Program-made: the position numbers and the translations under genes
Origin: Syntrophaceae bacterium
GTDB taxonomy: Bacteria; Desulfobacterota; Syntrophia; Syntrophales; UBA2185
Assembly (NCBI GenBank): GCA_003153775.1
Contig: PMBI01000094.1
Span: 1-34,953 of the forward strand
DNA: 34,953 nucleotides
Direction: 5' to 3'
In this document: piece after piece, positions 7,113-14,389 of the stretch
How positions within the stretch are numbered: position 1 is the first letter of the stretch
How the letters are laid out: every line of letters begins with the position of its first letter
The notes under the pieces: generated by a model
Database searches by the model: none
What the model was told of the DNA's origin: nothing
What the model saw: only the letters and a program-made list of their open reading frames with translations

Positions 7113-7141
7113 CGGGTTCGATTCCCGCCGCCTCCACCAAT
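7113..7141 (+). repeat. att-like direct repeat, right copy
   Basis: Identical to 1263-1291 over 29 bp, again ending in a T-arm, CGCCTCC and ACCA. Its left flank (AGCATGAAGAAT) has no tRNA-like structure, so this is an attachment core only. It closes the element carrying int and rep. Its right flank, starting TATTGAAAAGTA, recurs after the next copy at 8031. Confidence 0.85.
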
Positions 7142-7220
7142 ATTGAAAAGTACTGGCCGGTTTTGTAGATACTAATTTATCGACCGTATTTCTTGTCAAA
7201 GATAAAGCTCTGACCCCAAA
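7142..7220 (+). repeat. Right flank of the att core, duplicated at 8057-8135
   Basis: After the att core the sequence TATTGAAAAGTA, then TTATCGACCG, TTCTTGTCAA and ATAAAGCTCTGACCCC recurs with scattered changes after the degenerate core at 8033. The unit with the core is about 105 bp. The AAAGCTCTGACCCC end resembles dispersed Deltaproteobacterial intergenic repeat ends, which is recollection rather than a search result. Confidence 0.7.
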
Positions 7221-7321
7221 TGTGCTTCTTTGAAATGTTACCCGTGTATTTGTGCCTTCACCATTCTTGCGTTCATCAGGAGATTGATTTTTTTCGGAAA
7301 CTTCCAGAAGGGAGATAAGCG

Positions 7322-7771
7322 ATGTCCGGTAACCTCGATGTAATTATCCTTGATGATGATCCCCAGATTTGTTCATTGATCACAGAAATCTTGAAGGGTT
7401 TCTATGTATGGGGGAATATCCACTCGTTCACCACTTATAGCGATGCGTTAAGCTTTTGCAAGAAGGAAAAATTGGGTATGGCCGTATTCATCCTGGATGT
7501 TTATCTGGGGAAGAAAACCGCCTTTGATTTTTTGGATCAAATTACCGATCGATATGCCTGGGCATTCGAAGACACGGTGATTATAACGGGTAATGCCAGC
7601 GATGACATTGTGAATATGTGTATTGCCTCGAACATCAACTACTTGATCGAAAAACCCATAAAATCCTATACGCTGAAATTAGCCGTCAGGGCCATCGTGG
7701 GCAAGTATGTTCGGTTCGCTAAAAGGATGCTGAGCAATTCCGATTTTGCCAAACGTGTAGCAGAAATCTGA
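7322..7771 (+). CDS. Single-domain response regulator (CheY-like receiver)
   Basis: A phosphoacceptor receiver without output domain, so it probably acts by protein contact or as a phosphorelay intermediate. Conserved positions are present: acidic D11-D12-D13 (VIILDDDPQ), phosphoacceptor D59 (FILDVYLG), T89 in VIITGNAS and K111 in EKP. After the receiver (about 125 residues) comes a short basic helix, KYVRFAKRMLSNSDFAKRVAEI. GGGAGA stands about 6 bases before ATG 7322. No histidine kinase is adjacent. It lies between two copies of the att-plus-flank repeat, so it may have been acquired as an insert. Confidence 0.9.
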   Translation: MSGNLDVIILDDDPQICSLITEILKGFYVWGNIHSFTTYSDALSFCKKEKLGMAVFILDVYLGKKTAFDFLDQITDRYAWAFEDTVIITGNASDDIVNMCIASNINYLIEKPIKSYTLKLAVRAIVGKYVRFAKRMLSNSDFAKRVAEI

Positions 7772-7870
7772 TTGGCCTGCATTTCGTCTTCGATCGGGGA
7801 GTAGCTGAAGCTATGACCCACTCCACCATGAAACAATCTGACACAGGCGCAAGAATTGACTGAAAAAGAA

Positions 7871-8026
7871 ATGACGGATTCCACGAGCGACTGGGAGAAC
7901 TGCAAAGGCCAGTGCGGATATACAACGTTTTGCAGTCAGTGCACGCGAGAACGCGACAGGCTGATCCGTGAAAAGGAACTGGCCGAACAGAAGCTCAGGG
8001 CAGGACTTTGCGATGATGATGAATGA
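7871..8026 (+). CDS. Small four-cysteine (zinc-ribbon-like) protein, 51 aa
   Basis: A short ORF with a clear composition: MTDSTSDWENCKGQCGYTTF then CSQCTRERDRL and a charged helix ending GLCDDDE. Cysteines at 11, 15, 21 and 24 form C-x3-C-x5-C-x2-C, a plausible metal knuckle, followed by a strongly helical tail (RERDRLIREKELAEQKLRA). The ribosome-binding site is weak (GAAAAAGAA) and translation may be coupled to the 11-codon frame MKQSDTGARID ending at 7863. The stop is seven bases before the degenerate att core. Coding is inferred from the cysteine spacing and codon make-up, not from a known family. Confidence 0.5.
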   Translation: MTDSTSDWENCKGQCGYTTFCSQCTRERDRLIREKELAEQKLRAGLCDDDE

Positions 8027-8030
8027 AAGC

Positions 8031-8135
8031 ATCGGGCTCGATTCCCGCCGCCGCCATTATTGAAAAGTAGTGCAGATTTTACAGACGCTATTTTATCGAC
8101 TGCGCTTCTTGTCAAGAATAAAGCTCTGACCCCCA
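8031..8135 (+). repeat. Third att-like core plus right flank (degenerate duplicate of 7111-7220)
   Basis: CGGGCTCGATTCCCGCCGC (core with one change at the T-loop) is followed by CGCCATTATTGAAAAGTAG and, after some divergence, TTTTATCGACTGCG, TTCTTGTCAA and ATAAAGCTCTGACCCC. The CCA end is altered (GCCGCCATT). Together with 7111-7220 it flanks the response regulator and the four-cysteine ORF as direct repeats. Its right half is also the 3' end of the leftward gene 8093-8959. Confidence 0.75.
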
Positions 8136-8959
8136 ATATCTCCCAATTCCTTAAGTAGCCCAAGTAGAGTATAGATGTGATCCAAGACCTGCGACCATAA
8201 GTGTTCCATGTTGTTTGCGTCTATGGCTTTCCGATCCTTGAGAACATCGGAGAGTCGGCTAATCAGTGTCTCCCTAAAAGCTTTTTGACTAAGTAGTTCC
8301 TGATGTTCAGGCCCCATGGCAACACCTTTTGTCAATCTTTCATTCATTTTCTCCCACGTCATATTTTCCTTGTCGGCCAACCGAGCCAACTGAAATAAAT
8401 CACCCTTTATTCCATCCAACAAATTCCTCATATGAACTGCAGCTTTTTCACGATTACTGGTATCAGATTTTGCACTCCAATAGGCGTTCTGGGCTTCATC
8501 AAATCGTTTCAGTGAATTTTCACTGGCATACTTCATCATTAGCTGACGAACTTGTTCGGGTCTTTGCTGGGCTTCTTGTAGGTCACGATAACGTTGAGTG
8601 TATTTATGAGAGTAAATCATGACATCAGGTCTGCTGGGGTCTCCGCAATTAACAACATAATCATATACTCTGCTTGTTCCAGCTGTCGCAATTGATGTAG
8701 CTGTAGTTGACGCAATGGTTCCGAAATCTGGCATCATAGGGATATTTTGTATTGTGTATTTATAGTCGCGCTCAAAGAATAGATTGAGTTCTTTTGGGGG
8801 AATATTTGCTGATTTTGTTTGGAGGTTGGTGAGTGCTTCGATTTCCCAATCCGTTACGTCCAAGTTCTTTTGGACTTCTGGCAGGACCTCTTTTTGGGCA
8901 ATGGTAAACCGAAAGAGCCATTCCGCAAGGTACTCCCTTTTCTTTTTCAAAAAGTCCAT
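8093..8959 (-). CDS. Hypothetical protein, 288 aa
   Basis: Not recognised. No signal peptide; mostly helical and charged, with one Thr/Ala-rich stretch (GTIASTTATSIATAGTSRVYDYV, about 79-101 in part). The second half (about 150-275) has regular amphipathic helices (DGIKGDLFQLARLADKENM, ETLISRLSDVLKDR). A resemblance to helical accessory proteins of nuclease-type systems came to mind but is too thin to use. The final 13 residues (SFILDKKRSR end) are encoded by the duplicated att-flank repeat, which supplies the stop codon, so the C-terminus may be shorter or different in relatives. It is transcribed leftward toward the repeat. Confidence 0.7.
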   Translation of the reverse strand: MDFLKKKREYLAEWLFRFTIAQKEVLPEVQKNLDVTDWEIEALTNLQTKSANIPPKELNLFFERDYKYTIQNIPMMPDFGTIASTTATSIATAGTSRVYDYVVNCGDPSRPDVMIYSHKYTQRYRDLQEAQQRPEQVRQLMMKYASENSLKRFDEAQNAYWSAKSDTSNREKAAVHMRNLLDGIKGDLFQLARLADKENMTWEKMNERLTKGVAMGPEHQELLSQKAFRETLISRLSDVLKDRKAIDANNMEHLWSQVLDHIYTLLGLLKELGDIGGQSFILDKKRSR

Positions 8960-9001
8960 TGTTATACCTCGCTTTTCCTATCTATCTAATATATTCCATA
9001 T

Positions 9002-9105
9002 TAGGTACAGCGCCCATTTATTGGAGCTAACCATCGAAGCGATTCCAGCCGTCTCCACCATTATTGACGAGTTGCAGATGGTCTTGTTAAGAATAAAAAT
9101 TTACC
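9002..9105 (+). repeat. Composite repeat: GACAGCGCCC-family copy A fused to a fourth, decayed att-like core
   Basis: TAGGTACAGCGCCCATTTATT (9002 on) starts like the dispersed repeat found at 9824, 10809 and 14257. It runs into ATCGAAGCGATTCC, then AGCCGTCTCCACCATTATTGA, which matches the att core end and flank of the copies at 7113 and 8033. Further on, GTTAAGAATAAA still resembles the flank. This gap (8960-9166) holds nothing else I can identify. Confidence 0.55.
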
Positions 9106-9166
9106 CCGCATTTTCTTGGATCAGACACCAACCAAACAGCAGCCACCTTCGCGGTGCATCGCAATA

Positions 9167-9781
9167 TTACTTAATATTTTGAGTTATTGATTCCATCGTC
9201 GTCCCGATTTTTTTCATAATATTACTCAGCGTTTCTATGAACTTACTGCGGCGATCCATCGTCATCTGGAGGCGGAGAGCGGTCATCTCACTCATCTCGT
9301 TCATTCCGTCGAGCTTGCCCTTCAAATCGTCCGGCATGGGTTTGAGTTTTGCCACCTTCGAATCAGCCTCCTGCCGACTGATTTTTGTGCGGAGTTCCCT
9401 TTTCTGTTCCTCAAATGATCTGAGCTTTCCATTCGTATCGCTAATGTCGTTATCCATGTATTTAATTGCTTGTATGTACGTAAGGAACTTAATCGCCTCG
9501 ACGTCCCCGGTCTTAATGGGCTGCCGAGTAAAGCGGTTAAGAATTACAGTATGTAAACTGCCGTCGTCCATTTGTCCCTGGCTCAATCTTTTCGCCTGTT
9601 CGTCGATCCACATACGGACACTTGGCGCAACCTTTGGTGCCAACTTACCATGAAGCGCCATTGCCTCAGGGGGAATTTCTGCGGGACGGGCAATATTAGC
9701 GGCGCACAATATGCCTGGTAGCAACGCTAACAGCAACGATAGCAACAATCCACCAGCAATGCGGAAGATGTATGTTCTCAT
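9167..9781 (-). CDS. Exported coiled-coil protein of unknown function
   Basis: Signal peptide at residues 1-28 (basic MRTYIFR, hydrophobic LLLSLLLALLPGIL, cleavage near CAA-NI). The mature part starts with a conserved-looking helical segment (IPPEAMALHGKLAPKVAPSVRMWIDEQAKRL) and then heptad-rich coiled coil from about 105 to 150 (DTNGKLRSFEEQKRELRTKI) and a Met-rich end. Probably periplasmic. No family is recognised. It is followed downstream by the composite repeat and preceded by repeat copy B, so it is likely its own transcription unit. ATG 9781 has GGAGG seven bases ahead. Confidence 0.8.
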   Translation of the reverse strand: MRTYIFRIAGGLLLSLLLALLPGILCAANIARPAEIPPEAMALHGKLAPKVAPSVRMWIDEQAKRLSQGQMDDGSLHTVILNRFTRQPIKTGDVEAIKFLTYIQAIKYMDNDISDTNGKLRSFEEQKRELRTKISRQEADSKVAKLKPMPDDLKGKLDGMNEMSEMTALRLQMTMDRRSKFIETLSNIMKKIGTTMESITQNIK

Positions 9782-9823
9782 TGTCGTTCCTCCATCCTAA
9801 GGATATTTTGTTGCACTTAAAAA

Positions 9824-9920
9824 ATAGGGACAGCGCCCGACTATCATAACAAACCGTCGAAGGGATTGCCTGTATCTTCGTAAATACTTCTTAAATCATC
9901 AGACTCCAGGAAAATGGGGA
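9824..9920 (+). repeat. GACAGCGCCC-family intergenic repeat, copy B
   Basis: Begins ATAGGGACAGCGCCC, includes GTCGAAGGGATTGC, then TATCTTCGTAAAT and ATCATCAGACTCCA. It aligns with copy C (10809-10904) over nearly its whole length. It sits between two leftward genes. Confidence 0.75.
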
Positions 9921-9952
9921 GTAACTCCTTCAGGTCAACCATCTCTTTCTTA

Positions 9953-10741
9953 TCAGGTTCTTGGGCCTTTTGTTCTCCTTTGCAAATTCAGCCAGTCGTC
10001 AACATATTGAGCGATCTCCTCCCATCCCGGTCCACCAATGACCCAATGACTATGATTCGGAAATTCTTTGAATGTGGAAACGGCCCTGTATTTATTAGCT
10101 GTCTTTTTCACCACGGAAGGCGGAGTAAGACGATCTTCTGACCCTGCGATGACCAACACCGGGCAGGTCACTTTGGATTCATCCACATATGTGGCTTTCC
10201 CCGGATCAAATAACCAGAACCCTATCTCAGCCGCAGCCCGTCCGGACTCATACACGAAATGCCCATATGCCTCTCTCTGTTCCTCTTCTGATAATAAGTG
10301 CAGAATGGAATATACCGCTTCATCAAACGTCTGCCTCATGGGATTTCTCCAGAATCCCCACTTGGTTATAACGCTCCAGAAGCTCCTGATGACGGAGGGC
10401 TTTAAAGCAAGAACGCCGCGGGATGATGCAGGGGTAAGAAGGACGAGCGACTGAGCAAGTCCTCTGCTCCCGAGAATTTGAGCGAGCAGACCGCCCATGG
10501 AGTGGCCCATAAGAATGGGCAAGGAGTCGAGCTGCTTAATTTCTTTTTCAAGATCAGCGGCATAATCGAGGACGCTCGTGGTTCCGAGCTGTCCGGGAGG
10601 GTCAGATTTGGGGTCAATGTCATGATACCGCAAATTTGGTGTTACGCAGCGATATCCTCTGCTCTCAAAGAACGGTTTATAGTATCTCCAGTCCCAGTCA
10701 TTCCCCCACATGCCGTGGATCATCATGATTGTCTGCTGCAC
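9953..10741 (-). CDS. Alpha/beta hydrolase
   Basis: A serine hydrolase of the alpha/beta fold, cytosolic, about the usual length for the family (262 aa). The nucleophile elbow is GHSMGG (Ser about 99); the acid is the Asp in VIAGSEDRLTPP (about 204) and the His is in FPNHSHWV (about 232). The oxyanion loop HGMWGNDWDW is near the N-terminus (9-18). The cap region between about 125 and 185 is helical. Substrate cannot be told; relatives are lysophospholipase- or esterase-like. Its upstream gap carries repeat copy C and the downstream gap copy B, so it seems monocistronic. Confidence 0.9.
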   Translation of the reverse strand: MQQTIMMIHGMWGNDWDWRYYKPFFESRGYRCVTPNLRYHDIDPKSDPPGQLGTTSVLDYAADLEKEIKQLDSLPILMGHSMGGLLAQILGSRGLAQSLVLLTPASSRGVLALKPSVIRSFWSVITKWGFWRNPMRQTFDEAVYSILHLLSEEEQREAYGHFVYESGRAAAEIGFWLFDPGKATYVDESKVTCPVLVIAGSEDRLTPPSVVKKTANKYRAVSTFKEFPNHSHWVIGGPGWEEIAQYVDDWLNLQRRTKGPRT

Positions 10742-10808
10742 TTATCCACCTCCTTTAACATTCCCCGGAATGTTCCCTATGCTTATACCAGTTGTCCGTG
10801 AAGAAGGA

Positions 10809-10904
10809 AAAGGGACAGCGCCCATCTATTATAACGAACTGGCGAAGCGATTCCGCTATCTTCGTAAATGCTTCTTGGATCATCAGACTCCAATAACAAT
10901 TAGA
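10809..10904 (+). repeat. GACAGCGCCC-family intergenic repeat, copy C
   Basis: AAGGGACAGCGCCCATCTATT, then GGCGAAGCGATTCC, TATCTTCGTAAATGC and ATCATCAGACTCCA. Best preserved of the four copies and the one most like copy B. It lies between two leftward genes. Confidence 0.75.
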
Positions 10905-10945
10905 AGAAAATGACTCCGTTACCGTCCTTCATACGAGGGCGCTGA

Positions 10946-12649
10946 CTATTTAGACAGGCTGACAAAGAAAGTCGCTTTACCCCTCTTGATCAAGAGAAGG
11001 ATGCTTTTCATCGTATTCTTTTTAGATACTTCCCGTACATAGTCATTCATGGAGGACATTTTCATTTTATTAACTTCCAGGATGATGTCCCGGGGTTGGA
11101 TACCACCTTGACCAGCAGGGCTTCCATCTTGGACATCAACTACAACGATGCCGCCTGTCCCGGTTCTCCCAAGATCTTGAGCGATTTCCGGTGTGATAGC
11201 CTGCACCGTCATGCCGAAGGCCGAGATCAGGTCTCCTCGATCCTTACGTTTGAACTCCTCTTGAGAGGCTACTGACAAACTAGTTTCCGCTTTGGCAGAA
11301 CGCACCGGGAGCGCTCTGGTGTAGTATTCGCTGATCGACTGGCGCCGCCAGATCCGTGAGCCCTCGTGGAAATTGAAGAGAGCGGCGTCGGAACCGCGTG
11401 TTTCCGAGGCCCATGAGCAATAAGAAGATGGCTCAATCATTTCCGTTAAGTGGATATCATAACTTCCTTGGGTTTTACCGCTGTCATACAAACCAGCCAG
11501 CTCACCCTGCGTCGGCATTCGCCAGTCCGCATAGCTTCCACCGCGATAACTCTCGCAATAGCTCTTGGCGTCCGACCAGTTGATGTTTGACCCATTATCC
11601 CTCGCCGCCCACATTAGTTTTGTCTTTGTATCCAAGACCGTCCCGTTATCATAGGCGATGAAACGACCGTCTCTCCCAATCTCGTTGGCTAAGGAAAGCG
11701 AAGGGGATGTCACAATAGCAAGCTGCTTCTCTCTTTCTGCCAGCTCTTGTTTTTCTCTGGCAAGGGCTTCTTTCTGTTCGAGCAGTTCCTTTTCCTTCCG
11801 CAACTTCTCCCTTTCCCCGTCAATCCTCCTCTGCTCGTCATCTAATTCCGCAGTGGGGGCAGCAGCTTCTTCTTTTACTGCTTCCGTGCTTTTGCCTGCC
11901 TTCCCGGGGACAAAGTAAAATTCCCCTTCGATTGAGGACAATTCCCACGGTACTTGCCCGGTCTCCTTGCGTAGCTTCTGACGAACTTTAATAAAGAGCT
12001 CCGTGATTGGTGTACCCGGTTCCTGCATATATTTGAGAAGGGCTCTCGTGTATGGGCTGTTCCTCCCCTCACCGTCTATCGCTACCCGACCGGGTGACGT
12101 GGAATAAGAAATTAATGTGCCCGTCGGGGCATTGCTCACGATGGCGAGGCCTCGGGAGGCGCTGCGGAAGCTCTTGCCGAAAGGGTTATCACGGCAGGCA
12201 TCGAGCAGCACGATGTTGAGACCGTTGTTGGCGTTTTCCATCTCAGCGAGGACGCGGCCGACATCGAAGGCCTTGAACCGCACGTCCGATTCCTTGTTGA
12301 TCCTCTCTCCTACGGGGATGAGATAATTGGTGCCATTCAACTGAACTCCATGACCGGCGTAATAGAAAAGGCCCACACCACCCCGTTTCAAACGGTTCCC
12401 GAAGTCCTCGATGGCTTCCTCCATCGTCTGGAGGTTCGCATCCTTCTTCAGGACAACTGTAAAGCCCGCTTTCTTCAGCACCGCAGCTATATCCGAGGCA
12501 TCATTGGTGGGATTCTTCAGCCGACCAGATTCGTAGGCGCTGTTGCCGATGACCAAGGCTGTGCGTTGTTCTGTGGCAGCATGGATATAAAATGGTGAAG
12601 ATAGGAGAATGATGACGAGGAAGATGTATAGAGTGCGGATGTGCCTCAT
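10946..12649 (-). CDS. Secreted caspase-like protease (peptidase C14) with coiled coil, DUF1566 and PDZ domains
   Basis: Order: signal peptide 1-25 (ending YIHA-AT); caspase-like p20/p10 domain about 27-250 with catalytic H100 (YYAGHGVQ) and C152 (LLDACRDNPF); a Glu/Lys/Arg-rich coiled coil about 268-312; a DUF1566/Lcl-type domain about 333-452 (TKLMWAARDNGSNINWSDA, DWRMPTQGEL); and a C-terminal PDZ-like domain about 475-565 (TGGIVVVDVQDGSPAGQGGI). Caspase-like proteins of this subgroup cleave after basic residues; here the periplasm is the likely site. DUF1566 domains are often surface or ligand-binding modules and PDZ domains bind C-terminal tails, so substrate selection is plausible. The four-part fusion is notable. 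Confidence 0.9.
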   Translation of the reverse strand: MRHIRTLYIFLVIILLSSPFYIHAATEQRTALVIGNSAYESGRLKNPTNDASDIAAVLKKAGFTVVLKKDANLQTMEEAIEDFGNRLKRGGVGLFYYAGHGVQLNGTNYLIPVGERINKESDVRFKAFDVGRVLAEMENANNGLNIVLLDACRDNPFGKSFRSASRGLAIVSNAPTGTLISYSTSPGRVAIDGEGRNSPYTRALLKYMQEPGTPITELFIKVRQKLRKETGQVPWELSSIEGEFYFVPGKAGKSTEAVKEEAAAPTAELDDEQRRIDGEREKLRKEKELLEQKEALAREKQELAEREKQLAIVTSPSLSLANEIGRDGRFIAYDNGTVLDTKTKLMWAARDNGSNINWSDAKSYCESYRGGSYADWRMPTQGELAGLYDSGKTQGSYDIHLTEMIEPSSYCSWASETRGSDAALFNFHEGSRIWRRQSISEYYTRALPVRSAKAETSLSVASQEEFKRKDRGDLISAFGMTVQAITPEIAQDLGRTGTGGIVVVDVQDGSPAGQGGIQPRDIILEVNKMKMSSMNDYVREVSKKNTMKSILLLIKRGKATFFVSLSK

Positions 12650-12801
12650 GACGCCCCCCTTTATGCGATTTAATTAAATCTGCTATACATTATTGTTTAA
12701 GTCAATTGCAAAATAATTGAAAGTTGGGTGAATGGAAATATTCGGTCGCGCTGATTGACAGTTCAGATGGAATGCTCATGCAACGCTTTCCATGCGCGAT
12801 C

Positions 12802-14058
12802 TTATCCCAGCGCTGCGTTCCAGACTTCGAAGTTATAAGCACCGTTCTCCGATGGTTTGAAGATCGTCACATAGGTGAGGACATGCCAGCCGATAAATTC
12901 ACGATTCGCGGGATCGAACTTCGCCCTGTTCCATGTCTTTCGCCAGGTTCCGGTATTGAAATAAATTTTGTCCTGAGTCAACCCATTCGGGAGGGACGTT
13001 TGATCCATGGGTACGATCAGGTAGTTGTGGGTATGTCCGTAAAGGACGAAACTGGCCTCGCCGGACCGGACCTTTGGTTCCGTAAAGGCACGTTGGTCAT
13101 ACCCCTCGGCAGCATCGCCGGGGAACCACTTTTCTTTCAGATCGGCGATCTTTTCCAGGGACTTTTTCGATGTGTGCGATGAAAGCTGCAGGGTAATCTG
13201 AAGGAGGTCGATCATGTCCGGCCACAGAAACTTGTCTTGTCCTTTGATGAAAGGCACCTTGAAAAAGGCATCCACGCAGGCGTCCCAAGCCTCTTCAATG
13301 ACCTTGCGGGCCACCACATTTTGCGTCTTATTGGCCACCATGAGCACCCAGGATGGCGCATCGAGAAGCGGCCGAATGTTATCCAGCTCTTTAAGCTGTT
13401 TGGCGATCCGCTCCATTTCATCCTTTGTGACGGAACCCGCGGCAACAAACCCGCTCAGGCTCCGGATCACCTGCTCAGGATATTTGTTGAGCAATTCGAT
13501 GACAATCGCATCGCCGATCGACGAAGCGTCGCGATTACCCATGTAATTGAAGTCGTCATAAATATCGCCATGGCGGGCAAAAACCTTGTAGTCCGGCTCG
13601 AACAATTGTGACTGAAAGGGATCCGTTACGGCGGCAATGCCCAAGGCCGCCGCCACAGCGTTCCTGCAGGCGGGGTAGCGGTTGATGAGCCAATCGTGAT
13701 TGCCGATGACATAGGTGATGTCGAAAGGAACTTTTTTCTCTTGAGCAAATTGCCGGAGGCCGCGAAGTTCCGACAATGACGGCCCATTCTTCTCGATGAT
13801 ATCAGCGAGAATTTTCTGAACAATCTTTTCCTGTTCGGGTCCGGCGCCATCCCAAGGCCTTTCAGGCACGGAGAGCCACCGTGTTGATCTGATGATGTCG
13901 AAGATATCGCCCAACAAGACCAGCCGTATCTCTTCGAGCGGCTTCACCGAGTCCGCAAGTTTTCGCAGATTTTCCGCAAAAATCCTGAATGCCGTGTGTT
14001 TAATCGTTTCTCCGGAACTGCCATCCGTCATATGGACATCACTTAAAAACACCAGCAT
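12802..14058 (-). CDS. Calcineurin-like metallophosphoesterase
   Basis: A binuclear-metal phosphoesterase. Metal ligands appear in order (numbering from the ATG at 14067): SDVHMTD (9-15), GDIFD (53-57), GNHD (122-125), RHGD (165-168) and GHTH (344-347). An insertion of about 170 residues, helical, separates RHGD from GHTH and is larger than in common family members, suggesting a lid or partner domain. No signal peptide. I prefer ATG 14058 (MLVFLSDVH), because AAAGG lies nine bases upstream of it; at ATG 14067 the same AAAGG touches the start codon. Substrate unknown: nucleotides, phosphodiesters or phosphoproteins are all possible. Confidence 0.88.
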   Translation of the reverse strand: MLVFLSDVHMTDGSSGETIKHTAFRIFAENLRKLADSVKPLEEIRLVLLGDIFDIIRSTRWLSVPERPWDGAGPEQEKIVQKILADIIEKNGPSLSELRGLRQFAQEKKVPFDITYVIGNHDWLINRYPACRNAVAAALGIAAVTDPFQSQLFEPDYKVFARHGDIYDDFNYMGNRDASSIGDAIVIELLNKYPEQVIRSLSGFVAAGSVTKDEMERIAKQLKELDNIRPLLDAPSWVLMVANKTQNVVARKVIEEAWDACVDAFFKVPFIKGQDKFLWPDMIDLLQITLQLSSHTSKKSLEKIADLKEKWFPGDAAEGYDQRAFTEPKVRSGEASFVLYGHTHNYLIVPMDQTSLPNGLTQDKIYFNTGTWRKTWNRAKFDPANREFIGWHVLTYVTIFKPSENGAYNFEVWNAALG

Positions 14059-14256
14059 GGTCTTCATCCTTTCAATTCATAAAAGTTCTTGCGGCTAAAA
14101 AATGTTATGCCTTCTATGAATCATGATTCCTGTCGGTGCGACGCCTGCCCCACGGAAGGGCAGCCTTCCTGGAGATGCGCGAAAAACGGGCAAAGCATTT
14201 CTATTCGGAAAAACAAGGGTCAGTTCTAAAGTTGAATCAAAGAATGTTAGAATATT

Positions 14257-14330
14257 AGAGACAGCGCCCCTTCATTATGGAAAAGCGGCGAAGCGATTCC
14301 CTGTTCGCCGGTGACATCGCAACCGATCCT
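14257..14330 (+). repeat. GACAGCGCCC-family intergenic repeat, copy D
   Basis: TTAGAGACAGCGCCCCTTCATT followed by GGCGAAGCGATTCC; similarity ends after that. The 14059-14389 gap also contains the perfect palindrome GAATCATGATTC (14118-14129) and no gene that I can support. Confidence 0.65.
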
Positions 14331-14389
14331 TCAGCTTATTGGTCATCATGGCGCTCCCACAAAGACATGGGCTGTTACGGAACGTGTCT

